Shown: piece after piece, positions 1-7,982 of the stretch | Layout: each line of letters begins with the position of its first letter | How positions within the stretch are numbered: the first letter of the stretch is position 1 | NCBI RefSeq assembly: GCF_001438655.1 | Contig: NZ_JQBR01000008.1 | Coordinates: forward strand, 1 to 64,000 | Length of the DNA: 64,000 nucleotides | Reading direction: 5' to 3' | Origin: Pediococcus cellicola | GTDB taxonomy: Bacteria; Bacillota; Bacilli; Lactobacillales; Lactobacillaceae | Notes under the pieces: model-generated | The model's database searches: none | What the model was told of the DNA's origin: nothing | The model's input: the letters and a program-made list of their open reading frames with translations, nothing else | Program-made: the position numbers and the translations under genes

Positions 1-48
1 CCTGAAAAAGCTTTTCAGATTGAAGCAGCGCACGCTCGCATTGCTTAA
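1..48 (+). CDS. C-terminal end of an unidentified gene (partial)
   Basis: Frame 1 is open from the window edge and ends with TAA at 46-48. The last residues are FQIEAAHARIA. Too little is visible to name the product. A hairpin follows at 85-106, consistent with the end of a transcription unit. Confidence 0.45.
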   Translation, partial: PEKAFQIEAAHARIA

Positions 49-84
49 TCATTTATTCCAATCTTCAATAGATATTCTGACACG

Positions 85-106
85 CCCCGCAACTTCGCCT
101 GCGGGG
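85..106 (+). terminator. GC-rich hairpin after the first partial gene
   Basis: CCCCGCA at 85-91 pairs perfectly with TGCGGGG at 100-106 around an 8-nt loop. There is no real T tract after it, so termination efficiency is uncertain. Confidence 0.4.
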
Positions 107-171
107 TGGCTAACTTGTTCTTGCAATTTGTGACTATTTTATTTAAATTAAGTGACTTGATAAAAAGTAGA

Positions 172-196
172 CCAGCGAATAAAAGCTGGCTTTTTT
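172..196 (+). terminator. Intrinsic terminator
   Basis: CCAGC at 172-176 pairs with GCTGG at 185-189 and is followed by C and six T. It is the better terminator candidate for the gene entering from the left edge. Confidence 0.6.
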
Positions 197-593
197 ATAC
201 TACGTTGGTTAAAAAATAAGTAAAAAACAAAAATTTTTCAGTTACATGTTAATAAAACAGAAGGCGTTGACCATAAGCGAACTAAACTGGTTCATAACTA
301 CATATGCATTCTGGAAAAATGATAAAAAAGTTTATAGAGCCTCTCGAAAATTAAAGCGCGCACAACAAATGATTTATTATGTTTCAGAAGAAAATTAAAG
401 TGTTGTCAATTATCAGGAACGCTATGTTGTCAGGAACAAAGCTGCAAGTGTATTGCTTTTCCCTTGGGTGGAGGTCGAGTGCACTCATAGAATGTATTTC
501 CAAACTGGCTGTTGTACTAACCTCTCATCACAAGGATGTGGTATTGACTTTTTTAATTTGAAAGTCCTGGATTAAAATAAAATGAAAATTATA

Positions 594-621
594 TTGACTT
601 TTGATTAAATAAAACTATAAT
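594..621 (+). promoter_or_regulatory. Sigma-70 promoter of the leader ORF and peptide-binding protein
   Basis: The -35 TTGACT (594-599) and -10 TATAAT (616-621) are separated by 16 bp. Transcription would start near 628, about 24 nt before the leader ATG. It is one of the closest matches to consensus in the window. Confidence 0.75.
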
Positions 622-651
622 AAACGGCATAAAGAAAAGGAGTGAAGTCAC

Positions 652-741
652 ATGACACAATTTGCACAAACTATTTTATCTATTTTAGTCATTATTAGTT
701 TATTAATTAAAGTGCACAGTTCTGTGACTTCAATTTCTTAG
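652..741 (+). CDS. 29-residue Ile/Leu/Val-rich leader peptide
   Basis: This tiny ORF has a good ribosome site (AAAGGAG, 638-644) before ATG 652 and sits directly behind a strong promoter. Its middle reads TILSILVIISLLIKV. Eleven of the 14 residues at positions 8-21 are Ile, Leu or Val, and the serine-rich tail is SSVTSIS. It is followed by a terminator whose 5' arm can alternatively pair with the last codons of this ORF, as in leader-peptide attenuators such as ilv leaders. I infer a regulatory leader peptide for the downstream peptide-binding lipoprotein. A small membrane toxin or secreted signal peptide is possible, but I see no Fst/Lpt or Hol-Tox signature. Confidence 0.6.
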   Translation: MTQFAQTILSILVIISLLIKVHSSVTSIS

Positions 742-820
742 CTAATAACTTTTTTAGCATCTTTACAAAAGAAAAATTGAGTTACCCACTGTGCTTAACA
801 AAAGTACAGTGGGCTTTTTT
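712..820 (+). promoter_or_regulatory. Putative attenuator: competing antiterminator and terminator hairpins
   Basis: Terminator: CCCACTGTGC (785-794) pairs with GTACAGTGGG (804-813) as a 10-bp stem with one G-T pair, followed by C and six T (815-820). Antiterminator: GCACAGT (714-720) pairs exactly with ACTGTGC (788-794). The pairing continues as GTGACT with AGTTAC, then CAATTT with AAATTG. Both folds need 788-794, so they exclude each other. The upstream arm lies in the last codons and stop of the leader ORF. A ribosome finishing the leader would mask it and allow termination. A ribosome stalled on the Ile/Leu/Val codons would free it. This control logic is inference; the pairings are visible. 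Confidence 0.6.
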
Positions 821-843
821 ATGCAAAAATAGGAGGAATGTTT

Positions 844-2481
844 ATGGATAAGAAGTGGAAAGTCTCAACATTGTTCATCATGACCAGTATGGTATTGGCA
901 GGATGTGGAAAAAGTGCCAGCGCGGGAACTCATGATTATGCAGCAAAGCAAAGCTATAATTTAATGGCAAACACTGAAGTGGAAACGATGGATCCGTCCC
1001 TAGCTGATGATTCAGCATCATTAACCCAGCTTAATAATACGAATGAAGGATTATATCATCCTAATCGCAATGGTAAATTAGTTGCTGAAGCTGCTACGAA
1101 AACAAAGATCAGCAAGGATGGCTTAACCTATACATTTACATTACATAAAGGGATGAAGTGGAGCAATGGAGATCCCGTCACAGCACAAAATTTTGTTTAC
1201 GGATGGGAGCGCACGGTTAACCCAAAGACAAAAGCTCCAAATGCGTTTTTGTATGCACCTGTTAAGAATGCCAACGCCATTATGTCGGGTAAGAAGAATC
1301 CTAAAACTTTAGGTGTGAAAGCCATTAATAAAACAACTTTTGAAGTTGAATTATCGCAAGAAGCACCTTATTTGAAACAGTTAACTTCGATGCCTGCATT
1401 CTTTCCACAAAATCAAAAAGTAGTTGAAAAATATGGAAAATCCTATGGCACAAAGAGTGATAAGTCTGTGTACAATGGTCCATTTATTCAAACTGGATGG
1501 ACGGGGTCAAATCTATCATGGAAACTTAAGAAAAATAGTCACTACTGGAATAGAAAAGTGGTTCGTTTAGCTACTGTTAATATGCAAGTTGTTCAGAATC
1601 CGAGCACGGCGTTAAACCTCTATCAGTCAAAAAAATTGGATGATATTTCGCTTGAGGGTGAACAGGCTACACAAGAGAAAAATAATAAGGATTTTTACTC
1701 ATCCCTTGATAATCAGATGAGTTATGCTGTTTATAATTTCAAATACAAATCAATGCAAAATATTAATATTAGGCGGGCACTTTCATTGGTTGTAAATCGT
1801 AAACAATTGGCTAGCAAAGTGCTATCGGATGGTTCAATTGCACCTAAAGGCTTTGTTCCCGCAAAATTTACTACTAATCCTAATAATGGTACGGACTTTG
1901 CGACTGAGGCATCGGTCCCAAACACTGTTAATCGCAATGTGGCGTTGGCAAAAAAGTACTGGGCAAAGGGAATGAAGCAACTTGGTAAGTCTAAACTTAC
2001 AATTCAGTTGATGTGCTGGGATGAGGGCTCAAATTCTAAAGTTGGTGAGTACATGCAGAGTCAAGTAAATCAATATCTTAAAGGCGCCAATATGAAAGTT
2101 AATGTCATGCCAAAGAAATCCGCAATTACGAAAATGTCAGCACACACTGGTTTTGACATGGCTTTGACTGGATGGAGTCCAGATTTTCATGACTTAATGG
2201 ATGTTTTACAGCTTGAGCAGACTGGAAATCCTTATAATTTTGGCTCATTTAGTAATAAGAATTTTGACAATTATATGAAAGCAGCAATTGGTAAGGATGC
2301 AAATAACAATCAAGCACGTTATGAAGACTATGTGAAAGCCGAAAAGGTATTGATGAAACAACAGGCAGTTTCAATGGTTGATCAAGGCGCTGCAACTTAT
2401 CTGCACAATCGAAAAGTAAAAAATGCTTCGACTACAACGGATGGTGGCACGTATTTAAAGCGAGCTTATGTTGTAAAATAA
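844..2481 (+). CDS. Oligopeptide ABC transporter substrate-binding lipoprotein (OppA-like)
   Basis: A 545-residue family 5 extracellular solute-binding protein that would capture peptides at the cell surface for an Opp-type transporter. The N-terminus has a lysine-rich start, a hydrophobic stretch and the lipobox LAGC, so it is a lipoprotein. The mature part has typical OppA blocks such as the Asp-Pro-Ser near the start and TYTFTLHKGMKWSNGDPVT. ATG 844 is chosen over ATG 838 because AGGAGG (831-836) lies 7 nt before 844 but only 1 nt before 838. No permease or ATPase genes adjoin it, so it is an orphan binding protein that must share a membrane complex encoded elsewhere. Expression probably depends on read-through of the attenuator upstream. 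Confidence 0.88.
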   Translation: MDKKWKVSTLFIMTSMVLAGCGKSASAGTHDYAAKQSYNLMANTEVETMDPSLADDSASLTQLNNTNEGLYHPNRNGKLVAEAATKTKISKDGLTYTFTLHKGMKWSNGDPVTAQNFVYGWERTVNPKTKAPNAFLYAPVKNANAIMSGKKNPKTLGVKAINKTTFEVELSQEAPYLKQLTSMPAFFPQNQKVVEKYGKSYGTKSDKSVYNGPFIQTGWTGSNLSWKLKKNSHYWNRKVVRLATVNMQVVQNPSTALNLYQSKKLDDISLEGEQATQEKNNKDFYSSLDNQMSYAVYNFKYKSMQNINIRRALSLVVNRKQLASKVLSDGSIAPKGFVPAKFTTNPNNGTDFATEASVPNTVNRNVALAKKYWAKGMKQLGKSKLTIQLMCWDEGSNSKVGEYMQSQVNQYLKGANMKVNVMPKKSAITKMSAHTGFDMALTGWSPDFHDLMDVLQLEQTGNPYNFGSFSNKNFDNYMKAAIGKDANNNQARYEDYVKAEKVLMKQQAVSMVDQGAATYLHNRKVKNASTTTDGGTYLKRAYVVK

Positions 2482-2498
2482 CATGGTAAAAATGAACG

Positions 2499-2528
2499 GC
2501 CCAACTTTGACAATAGTCTTGGTTGGGC
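2499..2528 (+). terminator. Hairpin after the peptide-binding protein gene
   Basis: GCCCAAC (2499-2505) pairs with GTTGGGC (2522-2528). Only a broken T tract follows, so it is a weak terminator candidate. Confidence 0.45.
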
Positions 2529-2621
2529 TGTTTGCGAGTGAAGTAACGGCATGACTTTTTAAAAATAGATTTTTTGCGATATACTACTTAATATGAGTGT
2601 ATAAACGTTCGGAGGAAAAAT

Positions 2622-3644
2622 ATGGCACAAAAACAAGTCTCAATACGTGAAATAGCCGAGCTAAGTGGTGTGTCTGTGGCGACAGTGTCACGAGTAATCA
2701 ATAATAATGGGCGCTTTTCCGAAACTACTCGACAAAAAGTGATGGCCGTTATCCGCGAGCAGGGATATGAAACTAATGCTATGGCAAAAGGTCTTCGTAT
2801 GCGTAAATCAAACACAGTTGGCATCGTTGTACCTGACTTAAATAACAGTTTTTTTGCCGATTTGGTCGAAAAAATAGAGCAACAACTTTTTGAGACGGGT
2901 TATTCTACAATTATCTGTGACACGGCCAGGGATCCATATAAAGAAGCCGGATACTTGAAAATGCTGGAGGCTAAACTTGTGGATGGTTTGATTGTGATTT
3001 CAGGTCTGAAAGAATTCGATAGTCAACAACTTTCTCGCCATGTGCCAATTGTCTGCATTGATAGAAAGCCAAATACAAATAAAATTAAGTACATTGGTTC
3101 TGATCATTACAAAGGTGCGCAACTTGCTACTGAAAAGCTTATCAGTGCTAAAACGAACCCAGTATTACTTGCTGGTTCACGAGATTCACCTTCTTTAATT
3201 GACAGAATTAAAGGATATCAGGATACATTATCTAAAAATGAACTGCCAGCTGATAATACTTCGGTTATTCGTTTAACCGAAGAGGAAGAACAAACACCGG
3301 ATACTAGGCGGAGTGCCCTACGAGAAATTTTAAGAAAACTGATGACAAAAAGCCAACCCCCAATTGGAATTTTTGCCGTTAGTGATACATTAGCAGCCGA
3401 TGTGTTGATTGCAGCACACAGTATGTTTATTAGTGTTCCTAGCGATTTAAAAGTGATTGGATTTGATGATGCCCCAATTGCAAGATATTGTTATCCAGAA
3501 CTCACAACTATTCGACAAAACACGGATGAAATTGCTGTCCGTGCAACGTCGTATCTTGTTTCAGCTATTCAAGGTAAAACAGAACAGAATAGCTCTATTA
3601 ATAAACTAGTGGATGTGTCATTGGTGAACCGCTCAACAGTTTAA
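2622..3644 (+). CDS. LacI-family transcriptional regulator
   Basis: A 340-residue protein with the LacI architecture. An N-terminal helix-turn-helix reads REIAELSGVSVATVSRVINN at about residues 8-27, with a hinge helix near residue 55. A periplasmic-binding-protein-like effector domain follows, containing VGIVVPDLNNSFFADL and near the C-terminus VIGFDDAPIARY. GGAGGA precedes the ATG. It lies upstream of, and in the same direction as, the epimerase-isomerase-PTS operon. Two exactly complementary LacI-type operators flank that operon's promoter (3746-3759 and 3885-3898), so it is probably the local repressor responding to the transported sugar or its phosphate. Global CcpA is less likely because of the sequence and the setting. 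Confidence 0.88.
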   Translation: MAQKQVSIREIAELSGVSVATVSRVINNNGRFSETTRQKVMAVIREQGYETNAMAKGLRMRKSNTVGIVVPDLNNSFFADLVEKIEQQLFETGYSTIICDTARDPYKEAGYLKMLEAKLVDGLIVISGLKEFDSQQLSRHVPIVCIDRKPNTNKIKYIGSDHYKGAQLATEKLISAKTNPVLLAGSRDSPSLIDRIKGYQDTLSKNELPADNTSVIRLTEEEEQTPDTRRSALREILRKLMTKSQPPIGIFAVSDTLAADVLIAAHSMFISVPSDLKVIGFDDAPIARYCYPELTTIRQNTDEIAVRATSYLVSAIQGKTEQNSSINKLVDVSLVNRSTV

Positions 3645-3687
3645 ATGAATTGATGAAAAATTAATATATATAACGTAGTGGAAATGT

Positions 3688-3737
3688 CTTAATATTCTTT
3701 AGATGAAAAATCATTTTGGATATTAAGGCTCTTTTTT
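3688..3737 (+). terminator. Intrinsic terminator of the lacI-type gene
   Basis: CTTAATAT (3688-3695) pairs with ATATTAAG (3720-3727) around a long loop. GC and then CTTTTTTT follow. Confidence 0.65.
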
Positions 3738-3745
3738 TGTTTCAA

Positions 3746-3759
3746 GAGAAAACGTTTAC
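3746..3759. promoter_or_regulatory. Distal LacI-type operator
   Basis: GAGAAAACGTTTAC centred at 3753.5, with the AACGTT core typical of LacI/CcpA operators. It is the exact reverse complement of the site at 3885-3898. The two centres are 137 bp apart, close to 13 helical turns. Confidence 0.6.
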
Positions 3760-3843
3760 GTATTATTAATCGGATTTTGAATGATTAAAATGAAAAAACG
3801 TTAAAAGTTTGGCTTTGATTGGTTAGATCTTCTAAAAAATCGA

Positions 3844-3872
3844 TTGACAATCAAAAAGTAAACGCTTAATAT
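3844..3872 (+). promoter_or_regulatory. Promoter of the epimerase-PTS operon
   Basis: The -35 TTGACA (3844-3849) is followed after 17 bp by TAATAT (3867-3872). The spacer carries another operator-like half (GTAAACGCTT, 3858-3867), so repressor binding would block polymerase. Confidence 0.7.
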
Positions 3873-3884
3873 ACGTTTGTGTGA

Positions 3885-3898
3885 GTAAACGTTTTCTC
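3885..3898. promoter_or_regulatory. Proximal LacI-type operator
   Basis: GTAAACGTTTTCTC lies just downstream of the -10 element and is the exact reverse complement of the distal operator at 3746-3759. Confidence 0.65.
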
Positions 3899-3924
3899 AA
3901 ATTAAAAAGAATGGGTGGTTACAT

Positions 3925-4590
3925 ATGTCAGTATTAATTTGTCCCTCAATGATGTGCGCGGATTTTTCAAATGTTAAAACAGAGGTTAATCGTTTAGATA
4001 AGGCCGGAGTTGATATTTTTCATATGGATGTCATGGACGGTCATTATGTACCGAATGTTGGCCTGGGAGTAGAAGACTATAAAGCAATTCGAAAAAATAC
4101 AAATACAACAATGGACATACATCTTATGGTGTCTAACCCTGATCAATATATCAACATTTTTTCAGACTTAGGTCCTAATATTATTTATGTTCATCCGGAT
4201 ACCACTCCCATGATTACAAGGACCCTTGAGCAAATAAAAGAGAAAGGAATTCATCCGGGAATCGCGATTAATCCAGCAATTTCTGTTTCCCAGATACAAG
4301 AGCTATTACCTTTAGTTGACTATGTTCTTGTTATGACGGTGAATCCTGGATTTGCTGGTCAGCCTTTTTTGGATTATGTGATCCCTAAAATTCAGACGTT
4401 AACCATTTTAAAAAAAGAAAGACAATTTAAATTAATGGTAGATGGCGCTATTTCGCCTGATAAAATCGGTCAATTATCTCAAATGGGTGTGGACGGTTTT
4501 ATCGTTGGGACATCCGCCTTATTTGGAAAAAATAGACCTTATGATGAAATTGTTTCGGATCTAAGAAATAGAAATCATCTCGACAACTAA
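3925..4590 (+). CDS. Ribulose-/allulose-phosphate 3-epimerase family enzyme (AlsE-like)
   Basis: A 221-residue TIM-barrel epimerase. Visible family motifs are the N-terminal CPSMMCADF, the metal-binding HMDVMDGHYVPN, DIHLMVSNP, VMTVNPGFAGQPF and the phosphate-binding end FIVGTSALF. MTVNPGFAGQPF and VGTSALF resemble E. coli AlsE, which interconverts D-allulose-6-P and D-fructose-6-P, as well as Rpe. Because it opens a PTS operon together with a sugar isomerase, a role in a rare ketose pathway is more likely than the housekeeping pentose-phosphate step. The exact substrate cannot be read from the sequence. It is the first gene behind the operator-flanked promoter. Confidence 0.82.
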   Translation: MSVLICPSMMCADFSNVKTEVNRLDKAGVDIFHMDVMDGHYVPNVGLGVEDYKAIRKNTNTTMDIHLMVSNPDQYINIFSDLGPNIIYVHPDTTPMITRTLEQIKEKGIHPGIAINPAISVSQIQELLPLVDYVLVMTVNPGFAGQPFLDYVIPKIQTLTILKKERQFKLMVDGAISPDKIGQLSQMGVDGFIVGTSALFGKNRPYDEIVSDLRNRNHLDN

Positions 4591-4650
4591 AAAGCTTTTA
4601 CGTGATAGGAATCTTTATAAATAGATTCGTAAAGGTTTTAGCTCTTTTAG
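4591..4650 (+). terminator. Hairpin between the epimerase and isomerase genes
   Basis: AAAGCTTTTACG (4591-4602) pairs with CGTAAAGGTTTT (4628-4639). An inner GAATCT/AGATTC stem (4609-4614/4623-4628) extends it. The T-rich tail is interrupted, so partial termination or transcript processing inside the operon is likely. Confidence 0.45.
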
Positions 4651-4797
4651 TTATAGATGCTCGTCGAAGAATGTAGAGCAAACATGACTAAAGGAGTTTT
4701 TTTGTGAAAATAAATGAATATATTTGAATATTTGTGGTTGCAAATGATTCTACGTGGTGCTAAACTGAGTTTGTTAAATAAATGGGAGGGCTTACAA

Positions 4798-5733
4798 ATG
4801 AAATTAGCAACAAGAATTAATTCTTTTTTACCAGTTAGCAATAATGATTTGGGTGAGGTCTTTAAAAAGTTCAAATTGTTAGGTTTGAACTATGTGGACT
4901 TAAATTATCCAGAACATGTAACAGGAATCTCTTCGAAAAAAATGAAAACGCTTCTCGAAGAAAACGATCTGAAGTTAAATGGTGTGGCTTTACGTTTTAA
5001 AGAAGATTACATAAGCGGAGAAATTGGTAATCCAAATCAAGAGATTGCAGCAAAAGGATTACAACTTTGCAAAGATGCAGCAGATTATTGTCGCGCAGTT
5101 GGCGGACATGTCGTTACGGTTTGGTTAGCACATGATGGCTTCGATTATAACTTCCAAATTGACTATACAAATGTATGGAACCAATTAGTTAAGGCATTTC
5201 AAGCAATGGCGGATTATGCACCGGATTTACAATTTAGCATTGAATATAAGCCACTTCAGCCAAGGGCGTATGCCTTTATTGACAGCATGGGCGTCACTGG
5301 AATGATGTTAAGTGAAATTAATCGAAAAAATGTAGGGGTCACTTTGGACTACTGTCATATGTTAATGAAACATGAAAATCCAGCAATGGCTGCTGATATC
5401 TTTGGTGGACGTAAGCAATTATTTGGGATTCATTTGAATGATGGCTATGGAATGAATGACGATGGTCTGATGATTGGAACTGCTAGTCCTTTTAAGACGT
5501 TGGAGTTCTTGTACTATCTCAAGAAGCATTCATACGGGGGCATGATTTACTTTGATACTTTCCCTGTGATTGAGGGTGCGACAGATGAATGTGAACAGAA
5601 TATTGAAATGATCAAGCATCTTAGTTCATTGATTGATCATGTTGGTTTAGACGAAATTCAAAAGGTTATTGACCAGAATGATGCTATTGCAGCGCATAAA
5701 CTATTAATGAAATTTTTGAGTAACCCTGCGTAA
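4798..5733 (+). CDS. Sugar-phosphate isomerase/epimerase (xylose-isomerase-like TIM barrel)
   Basis: A 311-residue protein of the AP-endonuclease 2/xylose isomerase-like fold. Likely metal ligands are in FSIEYKP (Glu), TLDYCHM (Asp/His) and GIHLNDGYG (His/Asp), with a final FDTFP. It probably converts the sugar or sugar phosphate delivered by the next gene, the PTS permease. An upstream in-frame ATG exists at 4714, but ATG 4798 has the GGGAGGG ribosome site (4783-4789) and starts the family domain cleanly. The 12-bp gap to EIIBC after the stop indicates co-transcription. The substrate is unknown. Confidence 0.75.
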   Translation: MKLATRINSFLPVSNNDLGEVFKKFKLLGLNYVDLNYPEHVTGISSKKMKTLLEENDLKLNGVALRFKEDYISGEIGNPNQEIAAKGLQLCKDAADYCRAVGGHVVTVWLAHDGFDYNFQIDYTNVWNQLVKAFQAMADYAPDLQFSIEYKPLQPRAYAFIDSMGVTGMMLSEINRKNVGVTLDYCHMLMKHENPAMAADIFGGRKQLFGIHLNDGYGMNDDGLMIGTASPFKTLEFLYYLKKHSYGGMIYFDTFPVIEGATDECEQNIEMIKHLSSLIDHVGLDEIQKVIDQNDAIAAHKLLMKFLSNPA

Positions 5734-5754
5734 CTCATATGAGGAGTGAAGAAC

Positions 5755-7146
5755 ATGAGTATGAATTTTAAACAAGCGGCTAAAGATATTTTAGAAAATA
5801 TCGGTGGCGCAGATAATGTTGGCAACATGAGTCATTGTGCGACCCGATTACGGTTGAATTTAGTTGATCGTTCGCTTGCAAACGATGCAAAAATCGAAGC
5901 AATTCCTGGAGTTTTAAATGTTGTTTATAAAGCAGGACAGTATCAGATATTGATTGGTACAGAAGTCCCAAAACTTTATGCAGAATTTGAAAAATTAGTT
6001 AATGTGGCACGCGGTGATGCACCTGCAGAACTAACCGAGGATCAGGAAAAAGCAGCAAAAGGCAGCATTGTTAGCCGAATGTTCTCTGCCATTTCTGCCA
6101 TTTTTGCACCGTTACTCCCAGCCTTAGCCGGTTCGGGAATTTTACGTGGGCTTTTGATTTTAGCTGTACAAGTTAATTTTATTAAGACGGGTAGTGGTAC
6201 CTATACCATTTTATATGCAGCTTCGATGAGTGTTTTTTACTTTTTGCCTGTGCTTTTGGCTTTTACTTCGGCTAAAAGGTTTGGAGCAAGTCCTTATTTA
6301 TCTGCATTGATCGGTGCGGCTCTCCTGTATCCAGATCTGATTAGCTTGATGGGTAAAACAGGGAATGGTGCAATGACCAATTTCTTTGGTATTCCTACTG
6401 TTTTAATGAACTATAATTCTACCGTTGTTCCAATTATCTTGGCCATTTGGGCCTATTCATACTTGTATAAATGGTTAGATCGCCACATTATGGAAAATTT
6501 GAAGTTAGTAGTGCTTCCTTTAGTTTCTTTAGCTGTTATGTTGCCACTTACCATCATTGTGATTGGACCACTTGGTGTTTATAGTGGTGAAGGAATTGCT
6601 TGGTTTGTGAACTGGCTGATCGGACGAAGCAGTATTTTAGCTGGTGTTGTTGTTGGCGGTGGCTGGAGTGTCCTTGTAAGTATGGGTATTCATTGGGCAA
6701 TTAATCCTATTATGATTAATAATATTGCAAATAATGGTTTTGATTATATTTGTCCTTGGACTTTTGCCTGCAACTTCGCCGTAATTGGTATGACAATCGG
6801 TGTGATCTTAAAAGCCCGTGACACTAAGCTTCGTAGTTTTGCAGCTACAGGATTCATTACGATCGTGCTTTCTGCAATTATTGAACCAACTTTGTTTGGA
6901 TTGCTAGTTAAGAATCGTAAACTTTGGTTGGCACAGATAATCGGTGGTGCAGTTGGTGGTGCCTACTTAGGACTAACCAAAGTTGTCACTAATGCGTTTG
7001 TGTTTGGAAGTGTCACAACGTTCCCTGCATTTATTGAAAAGAATGGTAGCAATTTCTTGAATGCGCTGATTGGTTTAGGCATTTCCGCTGTCGTAGCTGC
7101 TGTATTAGCCTATATTTTCACTAATCGTGATGAGAAGTTAGCTTAA
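5755..7146 (+). CDS. PTS transporter EIIBC, glucose/beta-glucoside superfamily
   Basis: A 463-residue membrane permease that takes up and phosphorylates a sugar. The N-terminal EIIB domain carries the phosphorylated cysteine in MSHCATRLRLNL (Cys28). A linker and the multi-span EIIC domain follow, with the conserved PTLFG-like segment EPTLFGLLV. No EIIA domain is fused; a matching EIIA is encoded two genes downstream at 7983. GAGGAG (5741-5746) is 8 nt before ATG 5755, which I prefer over the GTG at 5746. Its epimerase and isomerase neighbours point to a non-standard hexose or ketose rather than a glycoside, since there is no glycosidase in the operon. Confidence 0.85.
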   Translation: MSMNFKQAAKDILENIGGADNVGNMSHCATRLRLNLVDRSLANDAKIEAIPGVLNVVYKAGQYQILIGTEVPKLYAEFEKLVNVARGDAPAELTEDQEKAAKGSIVSRMFSAISAIFAPLLPALAGSGILRGLLILAVQVNFIKTGSGTYTILYAASMSVFYFLPVLLAFTSAKRFGASPYLSALIGAALLYPDLISLMGKTGNGAMTNFFGIPTVLMNYNSTVVPIILAIWAYSYLYKWLDRHIMENLKLVVLPLVSLAVMLPLTIIVIGPLGVYSGEGIAWFVNWLIGRSSILAGVVVGGGWSVLVSMGIHWAINPIMINNIANNGFDYICPWTFACNFAVIGMTIGVILKARDTKLRSFAATGFITIVLSAIIEPTLFGLLVKNRKLWLAQIIGGAVGGAYLGLTKVVTNAFVFGSVTTFPAFIEKNGSNFLNALIGLGISAVVAAVLAYIFTNRDEKLA

Positions 7147-7233
7147 TTTGTTTGTATCATTGAAAAATCCATCATTATTCGTTACTGTAAAAATAACAAT
7201 TAAAATAAAACGGGATAAAGATGGAGGATTAAA

Positions 7234-7971
7234 ATGATTCCATATGAGCGACAAACAAAGATACTGCATATATTGACAGACAAAGACCTGGTTAAAATTG
7301 ATGAATTACATGCGGATTTGCCTGACATTTCAATGTCAACCTTACGACGAGACCTGAAAACTCTTGAAACTAGTGGTCGCATTGAATACTTAGTGGGTGG
7401 TGCCATAAAATCTACAAATACCACGGGTGAAATTCCAATGGTGGAAAAGGCCACGTTACACGAAAAGCAAAAAAAGTTGATTGCAAAACGGGCAGTTGAT
7501 GAAATTAGTGATCATGAAAGTATTTATATAGATTCTGGTTCCAGTAATTCATTGTTATTAGATCAGTTATTGGATAGAAATATTACGATTTATACAACGA
7601 ACACGACAATTTTTAATATAACTAGGGAAATAAAGGCAGCGGTCATATTACTGGGTGGCCTTTATAATCCAGCAATATCATCGCTAAGTGGGACGTTAAC
7701 GGAAAATAATTTACGTGATCTTTATTTTGACCGTGCTTTTTTGGGCGTAAATGGTGTAGATGATGAAAAAGGAATCACAACGCCTAATATTGCAGAAGCA
7801 ACCAAAAAAAGGTTGATCAAGGCCAATGCTAAACAAACTTATTTACTTTGCGACAGTAGTAAATTTCATCGTATTTCTTCTGTCCGGGCATTTGACCTAA
7901 AGGATGTCATTTTAATTTCCGATAAAAATGACGAAAAAATTAGGAAGCACGTCCCGATATTACTTCCCTAG
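7234..7971 (+). CDS. DeoR-family transcriptional regulator
   Basis: A 245-residue DeoR/GlpR-type repressor. The N-terminal helix-turn-helix includes ISMSTLRRDLKTLETSGRIE (about residues 30-49). The C-terminal DeoRC sugar-phosphate sensor has IDSGSSNSLLLDQL and FLGVNGVD. It sits between EIIBC and EIIA of the same operon, and its TAG stop overlaps the ribosome-site region of EIIA. The operon thus contains or adjoins two repressors, LacI-type and DeoR-type, possibly sensing free sugar and sugar phosphate separately. RBS GGAGG precedes the ATG. Confidence 0.87.
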   Translation: MIPYERQTKILHILTDKDLVKIDELHADLPDISMSTLRRDLKTLETSGRIEYLVGGAIKSTNTTGEIPMVEKATLHEKQKKLIAKRAVDEISDHESIYIDSGSSNSLLLDQLLDRNITIYTTNTTIFNITREIKAAVILLGGLYNPAISSLSGTLTENNLRDLYFDRAFLGVNGVDDEKGITTPNIAEATKKRLIKANAKQTYLLCDSSKFHRISSVRAFDLKDVILISDKNDEKIRKHVPILLP

Positions 7972-7982
7972 TGAGGAAAGGA

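Larger units (their letters stand above)
49..651. other. 600-bp gap upstream of the leader ORF
   Basis: No convincing gene is seen here. The stretch holds two hairpins (85-106 and 172-196). It also holds a 50-codon open frame at 246-398, ending in residues YYVSEEN, whose composition is protein-like but which has no ribosome site before its ATG. A second 60-codon frame at 379-561 overlaps it and also has no ribosome site. The promoter of the next unit lies at 594-621. The short frames could be decayed gene remnants, but I do not recognise them. Confidence 0.4.

Noticed and set aside
379-561. 60-codon ORF on the plus strand
   Set aside because: No ribosome site, overlaps another short frame at 246-398, composition unlike a real protein.
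652-820. T-box riboswitch for the peptide-binding gene
   Set aside because: The leader is too short, there is no stem I or T-box sequence, and a translated leader ORF is present instead.
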